Part shown: positions 39,046-48,543 of the stretch, piece by piece
Numbering within the stretch: the first letter of the stretch is position 1
How the letters are laid out: each line of letters begins with the position of its first letter
Source of the DNA: Asparagopsis taxiformis
Lineage: Eukaryota; Rhodophyta; Florideophyceae; Bonnemaisoniales; Bonnemaisoniaceae
Reading direction: 5' to 3'
Length of the DNA stretch: 64,000 bases
Assembly (NCBI GenBank): GCA_030407315.1
Contig: JALQPE010002263.1
Coordinates: 1-64,000 of the forward strand
Made by a program: the position numbers and the translations under genes
Notes under the pieces: generated by a model
The model's database searches: none
What the model was told of the DNA's origin: nothing
What the model saw: the letters and a program-made list of their open reading frames with translations, nothing else

Positions 39046-39515
39046 CGATGTATCGGCGAAGGAGATGGATCCGATCTCGAGTACAAGGGATAGAAAGGGC
39101 ACGTGTACGTGCTGGCGGCGTGTTGCATTGAACACGTGTAACTGGCGAGTTGGTCATCGGGATATGATTCGGCTGACACTGAATCTGAGAGAGGGCAACG
39201 GACGGGGGGAAAGTGCCAAGTGGGCGAATGAAAAGCGTGTAATCAAGTTGTGGACAGGATGGAAACGGGCAACGTCATGGCGAAACGCGCAGCCTGACAG
39301 CCGATTGCAATTGAGAAATGCGGAAATGATGGAAAATTGGACGTGCATCTCCATTCTTTCGCACCGCACCGTCCACACGCAGCGCTGCGCTGCGCATCGA
39401 TACCTCCTGTCCACAAGGCCCCGACCGTACAGTGTCATAGATTCCGCCCGCCAATCGACGTCTCTCTCATCCGACAACTGCCAGTGCACTCTTATTCACT
39501 CCGTGTTTCGCATTT
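39046..39515. promoter_or_regulatory. Divergent promoter region, signal peptidase / pyrophosphatase fusion
   Basis: 470 bp between divergent genes. It contains GGCAGGCAGGCAGGCAGC repeats near 39025-39043, at the start of the peptidase gene. No gene or RNA recognised. Confidence 0.4.
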
Positions 39516-41612
39516 ATGAAGCGTGGCTCTGTCACAAAAAAGTCGTCTAAACACAGTAGTAAACGTCGTTCCTCCAGAGCACGCGCCTCTCATCCCAATC
39601 CGTCTCCACGATCCTCAAAGTCCGTCCCGACTAATTCCGCACCCGACCCAATGCCGGACAACGATCAAACCATGGCGGAGGGAACAACAAACGCCAGTCC
39701 CTACAACCTCGTCCAGGTCAACGATCCCTCCGAGAAGGACAACGCTGATTTCAAGTACTATTTTAACAAGGACGGCTTCGGAATCGTCAACCCCCTCCAC
39801 GACATTCCCCTCTACGCCGACAAGGAAGCTGGCATCTACAACTTCATCTGTGAAATCCCTCGATGGACCAATGCAAAGCTCGAGCTACACACCAAATCCC
39901 CTCTCGCTCCAATCGTGCAGGACACCAAGAAGGGCAAGAAGCGTTTCGTGCACAACGTGTACCCCTACAAGGGCTACATTTGGAATTACGGATGCTTCCC
40001 CCAGACCTGGGAAGATCCCACCCAGGTGCACATGGAGACAGGTGCCCTCGGTGACGGTGATCCACTCGATGTCTGCGAAATTGGCAAGAATGCTTGCCAA
40101 GTTGGTGAGGTCGTCCAAGTCAAAGTACTTGGTGTACTCGGCATGATCGATGAGGGTGAAATGGATTGGAAGATTATCGTCGTCAACGTCAATGACCCCC
40201 TAGCCAATGAAATGAATGATATTGAGGATCTCTATCGTGCACTCCCTGGTCTCGTGCACGCCACTTTCTCCTGGTTCCGTACATACAAGGTGCCGGACGG
40301 AAAGGATCTCAACGTTTTCGCCTTCCGTGAACAGGTGCAGTCCGCTCATTACGCCAAAGAAGTTATCGTAGAATGCCATGAGAGCTGGAAAAAGCTCATT
40401 TCGGGTGAAGTAACGCACAAGAACCACAACTGTTTGAATACAACATTGAAAGAGTCCAAATTCTACATTACTACGTCCAAGGCTCGCGAAATTGTCAATG
40501 AAGCCATCAAGGAAATGGAGGCTAAGGCAGACGGTCCCAATGACGCTCCGCTGGGCAGGTCCAATTCGTGGTTGGATATGACGCACATCCCACCGCCAGA
40601 GTTTGATAAGGCGGACAAGGGCGCCGCCGATGTGAAACCCATGCTTACAATCAAGCGCTTTTGTACGGAACTGCAGCGCAAGTTCCCGCATGGTTCGAAC
40701 GACCTTTCGTTGTTGATCACCGAACTCGGTGTGGCGTTCAAATGCGTGCGAGCACAGTTGTGTGATGCGCCGAATGCCAACTTTTCGGCATTGGCATCAT
40801 TTGCCAACTCGCAAATTCATGCGTCTCTCGCGTCGTCCGGTCTGTGCTGTCTCATCTTCAGCTCGCTGTCGAGTCAGCCGATGGCACTGGAGGCGGGCAC
40901 CGATGTTGGAAACTATATTGTTGTCTACAATCCACTGTGCGGTGTTCCAGGAGCGTCACTGGGCTCTATTTTCTCCGTCTACTACCGCAAGTCTGCGCCC
41001 GGAAAAGAGGGCGACACGGCGGATCTGTTGCAAAGGCCTGGGTATGAACAGGTTGCGGCTGGTTATTGCATGTACGGCTCGTCTACGTCGCTCACGTTCA
41101 GTATGGGATACGGTGTACATGTGTTCACGCTGGATGCCATTACTGGCCATTTTGTGATCTCGAAACAACATGTACACACTCCAGCTGAGGGGCCGTTGTA
41201 TTCTATCGACACGTCAGTTTTGCCGAATGTGGTTGATGGTGTGCGTAAGTATGTGGAGGAATTGGAGGCGGAAGGAAGCAACAAGAAGTTCCGTCATCTG
41301 AACAATCTGGTGGCCAACTTTCACAACGTGCTGACTAAGGGTGGGATTCTGATGCTGCCGGGTCCGCAGAAGCGCGACTTGGCCAAGTTTCTGACGGAGG
41401 CTGCTCCGCTGGCATTTGTTGCACGACAAGCTGGGGGACGCGCATCGGTTGGGAAGCGTCATTTACTCGAACTATCGGCGTGGAGCTTGGAAATGAGTGT
41501 GCCGCTTTTCGTGGGCTCTTCCAAGGATGTGAACCGTCTGGAGGAACATGTGCTCGGGCATGCAGTTGAAGAGAAGAACAAAGTTGATCCGAGCAAGATG
41601 CACACTATTTAG
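39516..41612 (+). CDS. Inorganic pyrophosphatase fused to a catalytically degenerate FBPase-like domain
   Basis: A single 698-codon frame with two enzyme domains. Residues 1-60 are basic then Ser/Pro-rich. Residues 65-335 are a eukaryotic family I soluble pyrophosphatase (PPi to 2 Pi) with GDGDPLDVCEIG (Asp180, Asp182, Asp185) and IDEGEMDWK (Asp212, Asp217), all metal ligands kept. Residues 376-695 align with fructose-1,6-bisphosphatase: GYCMYGSSTSLTFSMGYGVH, TLDAITGHFVI, GGILMLP and PLAFVARQAGG. However, the FBPase metal-site string DPLDGSSNID reads NPLCGVPGAS (Asn472, Cys475), and the upstream SEED-type Glu pair is absent. The pyrophosphatase should be active and the FBPase half probably not. 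AATAAA lies at 41625-41630. The reading frame has no break between the domains. Confidence 0.93.
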   Translation: MKRGSVTKKSSKHSSKRRSSRARASHPNPSPRSSKSVPTNSAPDPMPDNDQTMAEGTTNASPYNLVQVNDPSEKDNADFKYYFNKDGFGIVNPLHDIPLYADKEAGIYNFICEIPRWTNAKLELHTKSPLAPIVQDTKKGKKRFVHNVYPYKGYIWNYGCFPQTWEDPTQVHMETGALGDGDPLDVCEIGKNACQVGEVVQVKVLGVLGMIDEGEMDWKIIVVNVNDPLANEMNDIEDLYRALPGLVHATFSWFRTYKVPDGKDLNVFAFREQVQSAHYAKEVIVECHESWKKLISGEVTHKNHNCLNTTLKESKFYITTSKAREIVNEAIKEMEAKADGPNDAPLGRSNSWLDMTHIPPPEFDKADKGAADVKPMLTIKRFCTELQRKFPHGSNDLSLLITELGVAFKCVRAQLCDAPNANFSALASFANSQIHASLASSGLCCLIFSSLSSQPMALEAGTDVGNYIVVYNPLCGVPGASLGSIFSVYYRKSAPGKEGDTADLLQRPGYEQVAAGYCMYGSSTSLTFSMGYGVHVFTLDAITGHFVISKQHVHTPAEGPLYSIDTSVLPNVVDGVRKYVEELEAEGSNKKFRHLNNLVANFHNVLTKGGILMLPGPQKRDLAKFLTEAAPLAFVARQAGGRASVGKRHLLELSAWSLEMSVPLFVGSSKDVNRLEEHVLGHAVEEKNKVDPSKMHTI

Positions 41613-41989
41613 AAGAATAGAGCAATAAACGGCAGAGTGCATTACAGTTTCAAGTTTAAAATGGGACATCAACTGTAAGGCCGGTATTTTGAAAGATGTA
41701 CACGCATGCGTCCGTCCTCCTCCTCAATGCTGTGAAACGTGTCGGCAACAGAGCTTGTAGGATGACCCATGCGTCCAGCTCTGCTTTGTCCCGTTCCGCC
41801 CCGCCTCCCATTTGTTATTGCATTACGTCGCACACCATTCACAACATCTCGCCGGTTCCGCCTTGTCCGAGCCTTGCGATCATCCACTCAACATCTCCCA
41901 TTCAACTTGCATCGTGTTGCTGAACCATCTCCGTTGCCCATTACACCGCGCCACCGACATCGCCATCGCTGTTGTCGCTGCACGCGCCG
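41613..41989. other. Intergenic between pyrophosphatase fusion and PIP kinase
   Basis: Holds the polyadenylation-like AATAAA at 41625-41630 and then C/T-rich sequence leading into the PIP kinase start. The PIP kinase frame is open a little upstream only through a TTG codon. No other gene is seen. Confidence 0.45.
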
Positions 41990-43804
41990 ATGGGTGCTGC
42001 CAACCCCTCGCCGTCCTGCGTCGTTCCACACACCGACCAACAGCCCAGCGTGCCGCCAATCGTAAAGGACATGCTACCAGATCGCGACCAAAATGCGCAG
42101 CAGCCTCCCCCACTGTCGCCAATGACCGATGATGCATGCACACTCGACTCGGTGGCACACTCCGAGCCCATGCCCCAACGCGCTGTACCTCCACTCGCCA
42201 TCCCGCAATCAGCAGACCCGCATCCAAACGTCAACAAATTTGACGTCCTCGTGTTGGAACATGCCGCCTCCGCTCCGCCCCCCAACCCAATTGATTCCGA
42301 CATCCGACAGCCCATGTCCGCCCCCGGCCTCATGAATCGACGTAGCACCGCTCGCGCCAGCCATCACAAGCGCCGTGTGAGCGGCAGCGGTGGCGGCGCT
42401 ATGGCTGCAAGCCATTTTTCCAAGCCAATTGAGATGCCGCCTGAGGCTGTTGCCAACTTGCGAATCGAGCCGCCCAACACTATTCAGCCTGTACATTCGG
42501 AGAAGACACTCCCCATTTCGCCTTGTGAACACTCCAAACGACAGTCAGCCGCCCGTGAAGATGCCTCCTCGCGCAAAGACCCCGCCAAGGGAACCAACGC
42601 TTTGAAGAAACAAATTACCAAAGTCGTTCCCACCATCTCAAAGATTGCGGTCGGCAAGCACAGAAAGCGCGTCAAGGATGGCCAGGTTGTGTTCAAGGGC
42701 CATCGCAACTGGGAAATTGTGCTCTCCATCCAATTTGGCTTGCGCTACACTTCGGAATTACTCGAAGACTCCACTGGCCATGGTGGTCCAACCGCAAAAG
42801 ACTTTGAGGAAAGTTTGGCCTTTGATTTCAACCCTGTCGACGACCATCGATCCGTTTTCGATGTTAACCGCTTCGCAAAGTGGGTGCATCCCGCTCCGTT
42901 TGTGTATCGCATGATTCGCGAAAAGTTTGGCGTCTCCGAAAGCGACTTTATCGAGGCAACATGCTCCGAGTCGCGCGTTCGTGAACTGCCAACCCCCGGT
43001 AAGTCGGGAGCGCTGTTCTACATTACTGATGATGAAAATTATTTTATGAAGACTATCCAGCACATCGAAGAAAAGATGCTGGTTTCCATGCTGCCGTCTT
43101 ACTACAAACACATATGTGACAACCCGAAAACGTTTCTGACCAAATACATGGCACACTTCAGTGTGCAAACAACTCGTGATCGGCACATTCGAATGGTTGT
43201 AATGGCGTCTATCTTCAATGAACAAGTGTTCATTGACCGGAAGTACGACCTGAAGGGGTCAACGTACAAGCGGTACGCATCGCCGGAGCAGCTGCAAAGC
43301 GAGAATGTCACTTTGAAAGACCAAGACTTTACGGATCCGGTTTATTTCCGACCGGAAGTAGTCGAGAAGATCATGGCGCAGCTTTCGCGTGACTCTGCAT
43401 ACTTGGAGTCACACAGCGTGATGGACTATAGCCTGTTGCTGGGGCTGTCGGATATGATGCCGGAGGAAGATGCCTATTACAAGGAGATGTTTGGAGCGAA
43501 TGAGGAGAACGCACCCTATTTTGTCGGCTATCAAAAGGACAAGGATGGAGTAAAGTCTGGAGTGCGAGTGTGCATGGGCATCATTGATTTCTTGCAACGA
43601 TTTCGATTCCGGAAGAAAATGGAGTATGGAGCGCGTGTAATGCAATCGTGTTCATCGAGTGCAGCATCGGTGGCACCTCCACGTTTATATCGCTCGCGAT
43701 TTATGGCGTTCCTTCAGACAAGATTTTACCCAGATCCGGATCTAGACGTTTCAACGTTGGTAGCTTCGCCAGCTGTAACTGGTGAGAAGAGAGAGAAGGA
43801 TTGA
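41990..43804 (+). CDS. Phosphatidylinositol-4-phosphate 5-kinase-type lipid kinase
   Basis: Makes PI(4,5)P2 or a related phosphoinositide at membranes. Started at ATG 41990 (604 residues). Residues 1-205 are low-complexity, Pro/Ser/His-rich and carry basic patches. The kinase core spans about 220-600: GHRNWEIVLSIQFGLRYT, GALFYITDDENYFMKTI (catalytic Lys), the DLKGSTYKRYAS loop, HSVMDYSLLLG (catalytic MDYSLL) and GIIDFLQRFRFRKKMEYGAR, then PPRLYRSRFMAFL with the activation-loop segment. MORN repeats, typical of plant PIP5Ks, are absent, and no FYVE domain of Fab1/PIKfyve is seen. Substrate choice depends on the short activation loop and cannot be settled by eye. Confidence 0.9.
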   Translation: MGAANPSPSCVVPHTDQQPSVPPIVKDMLPDRDQNAQQPPPLSPMTDDACTLDSVAHSEPMPQRAVPPLAIPQSADPHPNVNKFDVLVLEHAASAPPPNPIDSDIRQPMSAPGLMNRRSTARASHHKRRVSGSGGGAMAASHFSKPIEMPPEAVANLRIEPPNTIQPVHSEKTLPISPCEHSKRQSAAREDASSRKDPAKGTNALKKQITKVVPTISKIAVGKHRKRVKDGQVVFKGHRNWEIVLSIQFGLRYTSELLEDSTGHGGPTAKDFEESLAFDFNPVDDHRSVFDVNRFAKWVHPAPFVYRMIREKFGVSESDFIEATCSESRVRELPTPGKSGALFYITDDENYFMKTIQHIEEKMLVSMLPSYYKHICDNPKTFLTKYMAHFSVQTTRDRHIRMVVMASIFNEQVFIDRKYDLKGSTYKRYASPEQLQSENVTLKDQDFTDPVYFRPEVVEKIMAQLSRDSAYLESHSVMDYSLLLGLSDMMPEEDAYYKEMFGANEENAPYFVGYQKDKDGVKSGVRVCMGIIDFLQRFRFRKKMEYGARVMQSCSSSAASVAPPRLYRSRFMAFLQTRFYPDPDLDVSTLVASPAVTGEKREKD

Positions 43805-44103
43805 AGTGGCTAACGAACGGAATCGAAATGTAGCGTATGCAGCTCAGCTAATTTTCATCCTCGACGACTTTGTGTAGTCAGGATACGACTTGATATTATT
43901 TGCTTCGGTGCCCTTGCAACAATAAAATATAACTCCAACAATTTCCGCTGTAAACGTGTCATCAACTTGAAATTGATACATCGTCCGCATATCGCTTCGT
44001 ACAATTCTCAACTCATTCGCAAATTGCAACGCAACCCGGTCTATGGTTAACTTATCATCTCATTTCGAGCCGTCTACCAACCAGGGCCACTAACCGTTTA
44101 ACA

Positions 44104-45375
44104 ATGCCGCACTCGCGACAAGCCCAATACGATGCCTTGACAACCGCAATATCCCGCGTCCTAATACCAGTCATGATCTGCATGGCGCTATCCGTCTGGC
44201 TCGTGCACAGCCTCGGCGAATCGGGCGATTGCAAATCATTAGGAAACGGACGCACCCTTGCGGAAATCACGTTGGAGAGCGTCCCGGAAATGGATAACTC
44301 TGGCTCTAGCAACGAGTATACCGCCGCCACCGCCGGCATCTTTGTGGGAATATTCATCGTCTTCATCGTGGCCTTCACCTTTCTACTCGTCTGGCTGTAC
44401 AAAACCGGCCGCACAAAGTTCATCATGGCCTGGCTCATGCTATCCGTCTTCCTCATATTCGCCTACGTGGGCGGCGTTTACATTTTCGAATTTTGTCGTT
44501 CACGATGCATTGATCTCGACTGGATCACGCTCTGTCTCGCCGTGTGGAACTTTACAATCACCGGTCTATTTGCCGTGTTTGGCGTCGTACCGCGCATCGT
44601 CAACCAAGCCTACCTCATCGTCATGTCCGCACTAATGGCCTATCTCTTTCGCACGCTCCCCGAATGGGCCACATGGTCAATTCTCGGCGCACTGGTCGTC
44701 TGGGACCTTTTCGCCGTGCTGGCGCCATGCGGCCCATTACGACTCCTCGTCAATGCGGCGCGCGAACGAGGCGACCCGTTGCCAGCCCTTGTGTACGATA
44801 CTAACCCGGAAGACGTTGGGCGTGATATCGCCGCACAACCTTCCGTTGTATTCAACAAAAAACCGCCAGCAAACGCACAGGATGCGACCGATGTCACTAA
44901 AATCGATGCTGAATTGAATCCCTCCCCTGATACTGTCGAGACCACTCAACCCCGACAACGCGACCATAAATTGCGAAAGAAGCATCGTAACACCACAACG
45001 GATACGCCCCCACAGTCATCGACAACCCACAAAAACTCACGTAACACCCGCGACGCTACCACCGACAATGGAGAGGCGGATGGCGAAATTCGTGTCGGTA
45101 CACTCGGCTCACATCTCAAATTGGGCCTCGGTGACTTTGTGTTTTATTCGATTCTAGTCGCTCAAGCAAGCCGAGCTGGAGCAATGACTGCTATAACAAG
45201 TTTTGTTGCTATCCTTGCCGGACTATGCGCAACCTTATTTCTGGTGACTGTATACAAGAAGGCACTGCCTGCACTACCAATTTCTATATCTGTTGGTCTT
45301 CTTTTTTATGTTCTTACTCGATACACTGTACAACCATTTGTGGCCAACCTCCTCCCAGAACTTCTATTTCACTAA
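44104..45375 (+). CDS. Presenilin-like intramembrane aspartyl protease
   Basis: Catalytic subunit type of gamma-secretase. The 423-residue protein has about nine hydrophobic helices. Asp201 lies in VVWDLFAVLAPCGPLRLL, matching the presenilin YD motif but with Trp in place of Tyr. Asp344 lies in LGLGDFVFYS, the GxGD motif, and LPALP (388-392) is the PAL motif. The hydrophilic loop between the two Asp helices (about 215-330) is long, charged and Thr/Asn-rich. Human-type start MPHSRQAQYD... does not resemble a signal peptide. It converges on the KNL2-like gene with a 79-bp gap. The two Asp and the PAL sequence argue for an active protease. Confidence 0.9.
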   Translation: MPHSRQAQYDALTTAISRVLIPVMICMALSVWLVHSLGESGDCKSLGNGRTLAEITLESVPEMDNSGSSNEYTAATAGIFVGIFIVFIVAFTFLLVWLYKTGRTKFIMAWLMLSVFLIFAYVGGVYIFEFCRSRCIDLDWITLCLAVWNFTITGLFAVFGVVPRIVNQAYLIVMSALMAYLFRTLPEWATWSILGALVVWDLFAVLAPCGPLRLLVNAARERGDPLPALVYDTNPEDVGRDIAAQPSVVFNKKPPANAQDATDVTKIDAELNPSPDTVETTQPRQRDHKLRKKHRNTTTDTPPQSSTTHKNSRNTRDATTDNGEADGEIRVGTLGSHLKLGLGDFVFYSILVAQASRAGAMTAITSFVAILAGLCATLFLVTVYKKALPALPISISVGLLFYVLTRYTVQPFVANLLPELLFH

Positions 45376-45454
45376 AGCATTCAAGACGCTCAATTGAGAA
45401 TGTCGAACATTCAATGATGAATAACTTCTACATGTGCTTGCGATAAACATGCTA

Positions 45455-46681
45455 CTAATTCTCCGTTGCAGAAGCAGCACGTCTCTTGAATAATGATATG
45501 TAATGGTCGGCTTCCCGCAATCCAAACGTCTTCCCCCGTGCCAATATCTCTGGAGTTGCAACGATGCCCTGCTGTTCCGCAGTGGCCCTTCTCTTCCTCA
45601 CTTCAGATCCCGGTGTTCCACTGGTGGCAAATTTCGGTACATTACTGACATTTGAATCAAAGATGCTTCGATTACCAGCCGTTGGTGTTTCAACTTTCGG
45701 CTCCAGCGCTTCGTCGTCTGCTGCCTGAGCAACTGCAGCAGCCATTTTTCTCACCTCTGTTCTAAACTTGACAGAATTGGTACTTCGACGCGCCTTCATT
45801 CCCTTTCGTAAATCTATTGATACTTCAGGACTGCCTATCTTCACTGGCTCATCAAGGGAGAAGCGAGCCCGTTTGATCTTTCGCGGAGACTTTTGCTGAG
45901 CTGGAGACGCCCACGTGGACTCCCAAAACTTGCGACACTCAGCTGCTGTCTTTCTAGGAACGCCACCGGCAATAGACTGCCAATAGTTGGGATCGTCTGC
46001 AGGCACTGAATTTCGCTGTCTTTCGAAGGAAGAAATCTGCGCCTGTGACCATTTCGTCTTTCCAGAATCAACATCATCATCCACCTTATTTACCTTTGAC
46101 GTCCTTACTCTCTTTCGCGGGATATCAGCAGTGTTCTCCGGGTGAGAAATATGTGCAAACGCAACTGATTTTCTCCGCTTACTCTTCCGTCTCGAAGACG
46201 GGTCCGACCTGTCCGTCGGCGCACGCGGCGCCAAATCCAGAGACTGGCTCGTTTTTTTCTTGGAAAGATTCGTATCTGAACGCCGGCTGGGACGCGGTTC
46301 GTTGAGCTTGTTTTCAAAAACTGCCGGACTGAACGAGTGCGGCAGAACGGTCTGCCATTTTGGCGGGAAGCCTGCGCGAAAGGTCTGTATCGACTCGGAA
46401 TTCATCATAAGTTTACGCGCATATTCTTCGCAAATGGCACCTTTCAATTTGACCAACGTGCCAAACCTCGTCTTCAGCGTTCGGGAGGACACGCGTTGCT
46501 GAATGGACGACGAGCGCCACCATCGGGTCTTGTCCCGTCCGTCTGTTGCGGACCCCCACACTCGGACGGGACCGGTTTGATTTGGACGGGTTGAAGTCGT
46601 CACCGGTTCTATAAACCATGATGTGATTTCCATTGTTGGCGGTGTGTTGACACGCACGCGAGAACGTGCAGTGACCGCCAT
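45455..46681 (-). CDS. KNL2/Mis18BP1-like centromere protein with SANTA and SANT domains
   Basis: Licensing factor that promotes loading of the centromeric histone CENP-A/CENH3. The 408-residue protein has a SANTA domain at about residues 18-112 (ITSWFIEPV, VWGSATDG, FGTLVKLKGAIC, SIQTFRAGFPPKWQ). A basic linker carries KR-rich nuclear-localisation-like strings (RRKSKRRKS, PRKRVRTSK). A SANT/Myb repeat lies at 210-256 (KTKWSQAQISSFERQ ... YWQSIAGG ... AAECRKFWE). The order SANTA then SANT matches animal Mis18BP1 and plant KNL2. The CENP-C-like motif of plant KNL2 was not recognised. Sequence identity is low, so the call rests on domain order and the GFP-x-x-W string. Confidence 0.8.
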   Translation of the reverse strand: MAVTARSRVRVNTPPTMEITSWFIEPVTTSTRPNQTGPVRVWGSATDGRDKTRWWRSSSIQQRVSSRTLKTRFGTLVKLKGAICEEYARKLMMNSESIQTFRAGFPPKWQTVLPHSFSPAVFENKLNEPRPSRRSDTNLSKKKTSQSLDLAPRAPTDRSDPSSRRKSKRRKSVAFAHISHPENTADIPRKRVRTSKVNKVDDDVDSGKTKWSQAQISSFERQRNSVPADDPNYWQSIAGGVPRKTAAECRKFWESTWASPAQQKSPRKIKRARFSLDEPVKIGSPEVSIDLRKGMKARRSTNSVKFRTEVRKMAAAVAQAADDEALEPKVETPTAGNRSIFDSNVSNVPKFATSGTPGSEVRKRRATAEQQGIVATPEILARGKTFGLREADHYISLFKRRAASATEN

Positions 46682-47232
46682 TGCGGGGCTGGGATGCTTG
46701 TTATGCGCAGAAAAGGAGAAGCGAAATATGCATTGAAAGCTTGTGGATTGATTGCGCGGATTGGTGAAATCGTGGGTGGAACGCGATAGAGAAGATGTTT
46801 TACGAATACTGAGAATTGTCAGGGCTTGAGAAGGTCGGAATTATTGTCGCAAAGATGGTTCCAAGTTGCGTGACTGATATTGATGGAATGGTATGGTATC
46901 ATTGAGAGGAAACAGATTCTGAGAAAGAACGATCGTTGATTGCGGCAATAATCTTTGTGAGTCAATTAGCGTTTCCCGCCCTGCGGGCAAAATTTAAAAA
47001 AAAGAGTTGAGGTTGCAAAATTCAAAATCGACGACCAATGAATTTCAAAATGCCGCAACTTGCCAGCCCAACAAAATTACCATCAATGGTACAAACTGTG
47101 CTCGCAACTCGTATGAATCAGAGCCGTGGCAAAGACGGTATTGTAGTATCTCAGTTTATCCGAGTTGGCACTTGCTTAATTTAGTATAGTCTATGTACAA
47201 ACAGATTGAAGCCAACACAATCAATGCAGATG
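46682..47232. other. Intergenic between KNL2-like and DusA-like genes
   Basis: AT-rich in the right part. It contains short frames only. No RNA gene or repeat recognised. Confidence 0.4.
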
Positions 47233-48543
47233 TCATGTCACCAGGGGCGATGCAGGAGAGCTCTTCCCCAAACTATGATTCATATACTCAATTGAGCTCG
47301 CGAGTTCAGACGCCTTATCACAGGACAAACTACTCTCACCCAATCCAGGAGCCTCATCAGCTTCCAACGCTGCAACAACAGATGGCGGCGGAGCATCCAA
47401 TACAGCCGACGACAGCACTGCACAAGCTCTCTCAATGATATCACCAACGCTCAAACCACGATCTCGTAGACTTTCATCGATGACCCTTCTAAACTTTTTG
47501 CCATTCGGTTCACCATGGAACAAATTGAGTAGCGGTTTTATCAACGCACGCACCGAACAACCAGTTTCCTTCATTTCACGCTCGGCATACTGCACATAAT
47601 TCCGCAGCACAGACCGTCTCGTCATGTGATTGCCATGCTCATCCAAACAGGGCTGTTTATAAATTTCATTATCAACGTCACACAGCGCATGCCACGGCTT
47701 ATCCATAACAGCACGCCCAACCATAACGCCATGCACACCAAGCTCCAGCTGAGACTCGACATCGGCAATCGTCTTCAAGCCTCCATTAATACTGAAGGTC
47801 AAATGCGGAAAGTCTCTCAACAACCTATAAACATAGTCATACTTCAACGGCGGAATAGTGCGATTCTGCGCGGGAGACAAGCCGCCCAAAATCGCCTTTC
47901 GCGCATGGATCAAAAAATGCGACACACCACCTTCAACATGCACGATGCGAACAAAATCGCACAACCCCTCATACGAGTCCTCATCATCCACACCAATACG
48001 ACATTTCACCGTAACCGGCACCGACGGGGGCAAAGCCGCCTTCATTCTACGGGTCGCCTGGGCGACGACATGCGGGGTGCGCATGAGGCTGGCGCCGAAA
48101 CAACCTTTGCCGGCGACCTTTGGCGACGGACAGCCGCAGTTCAAATTCACCTCTGTATACCCGTAGGACGCGGCGATACGCGCGGCCTGTTCGAGCTCGT
48201 CGGGCACGGAGCCGCCCAATTGCAGCACGAGCGGCTGCTGCGGCGACGGGATTCGCAGCGAATATTGTCGCAGATTCTCGTTGTGAATCAGCGTGCGATC
48301 GACCACCATCTCCGTGTACAGCACGCAATGGCGGCTTATGAGACGCGCCATCGCGCGGAAATGACGGTCCGTCACCTCCATCATCGGCGCGACCGAGTAC
48401 GCGTGCGCCGGTCGCGGCGCGGACATGCTGGCGTTGCGACGCGGCATCGGGCGCATGCGCGACGGATACAGTCCGACCGTGAATGGACGCGTAAATGATA
48501 GTAATGGCCGCAACGTGCCGCTGGATGTCGTTTGCGTAATCAT
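47233..48543 (-). CDS. tRNA-dihydrouridine synthase, DusA type
   Basis: FMN-dependent enzyme that reduces uridines in the D-loop of tRNA. The ATG used is 48543 (436 residues); the frame upstream opens with TTG. Residues 1-45 look like an organelle presequence. The TIM barrel shows VAPMMEVTDRHFR at the start and LQLGGSVPDELEQAA. The signature NLNCGCPSPKVAGKGCFGAS carries the catalytic Cys, followed by VTVKCRIGVDD, LIHARKAILGGLSP and FSINGGLKT. The string after the Cys (KGCFGASLM) and HARKA-x-L match DusA more closely than DUS1-4. The C-terminal helical domain is present. It would act on organelle tRNAs if the presequence is real. Confidence 0.9.
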   Translation of the reverse strand: MITQTTSSGTLRPLLSFTRPFTVGLYPSRMRPMPRRNASMSAPRPAHAYSVAPMMEVTDRHFRAMARLISRHCVLYTEMVVDRTLIHNENLRQYSLRIPSPQQPLVLQLGGSVPDELEQAARIAASYGYTEVNLNCGCPSPKVAGKGCFGASLMRTPHVVAQATRRMKAALPPSVPVTVKCRIGVDDEDSYEGLCDFVRIVHVEGGVSHFLIHARKAILGGLSPAQNRTIPPLKYDYVYRLLRDFPHLTFSINGGLKTIADVESQLELGVHGVMVGRAVMDKPWHALCDVDNEIYKQPCLDEHGNHMTRRSVLRNYVQYAEREMKETGCSVRALIKPLLNLFHGEPNGKKFRRVIDESLRDRGLSVGDIIERACAVLSSAVLDAPPPSVVAALEADEAPGLGESSLSCDKASELASSIEYMNHSLGKSSPASPLVT

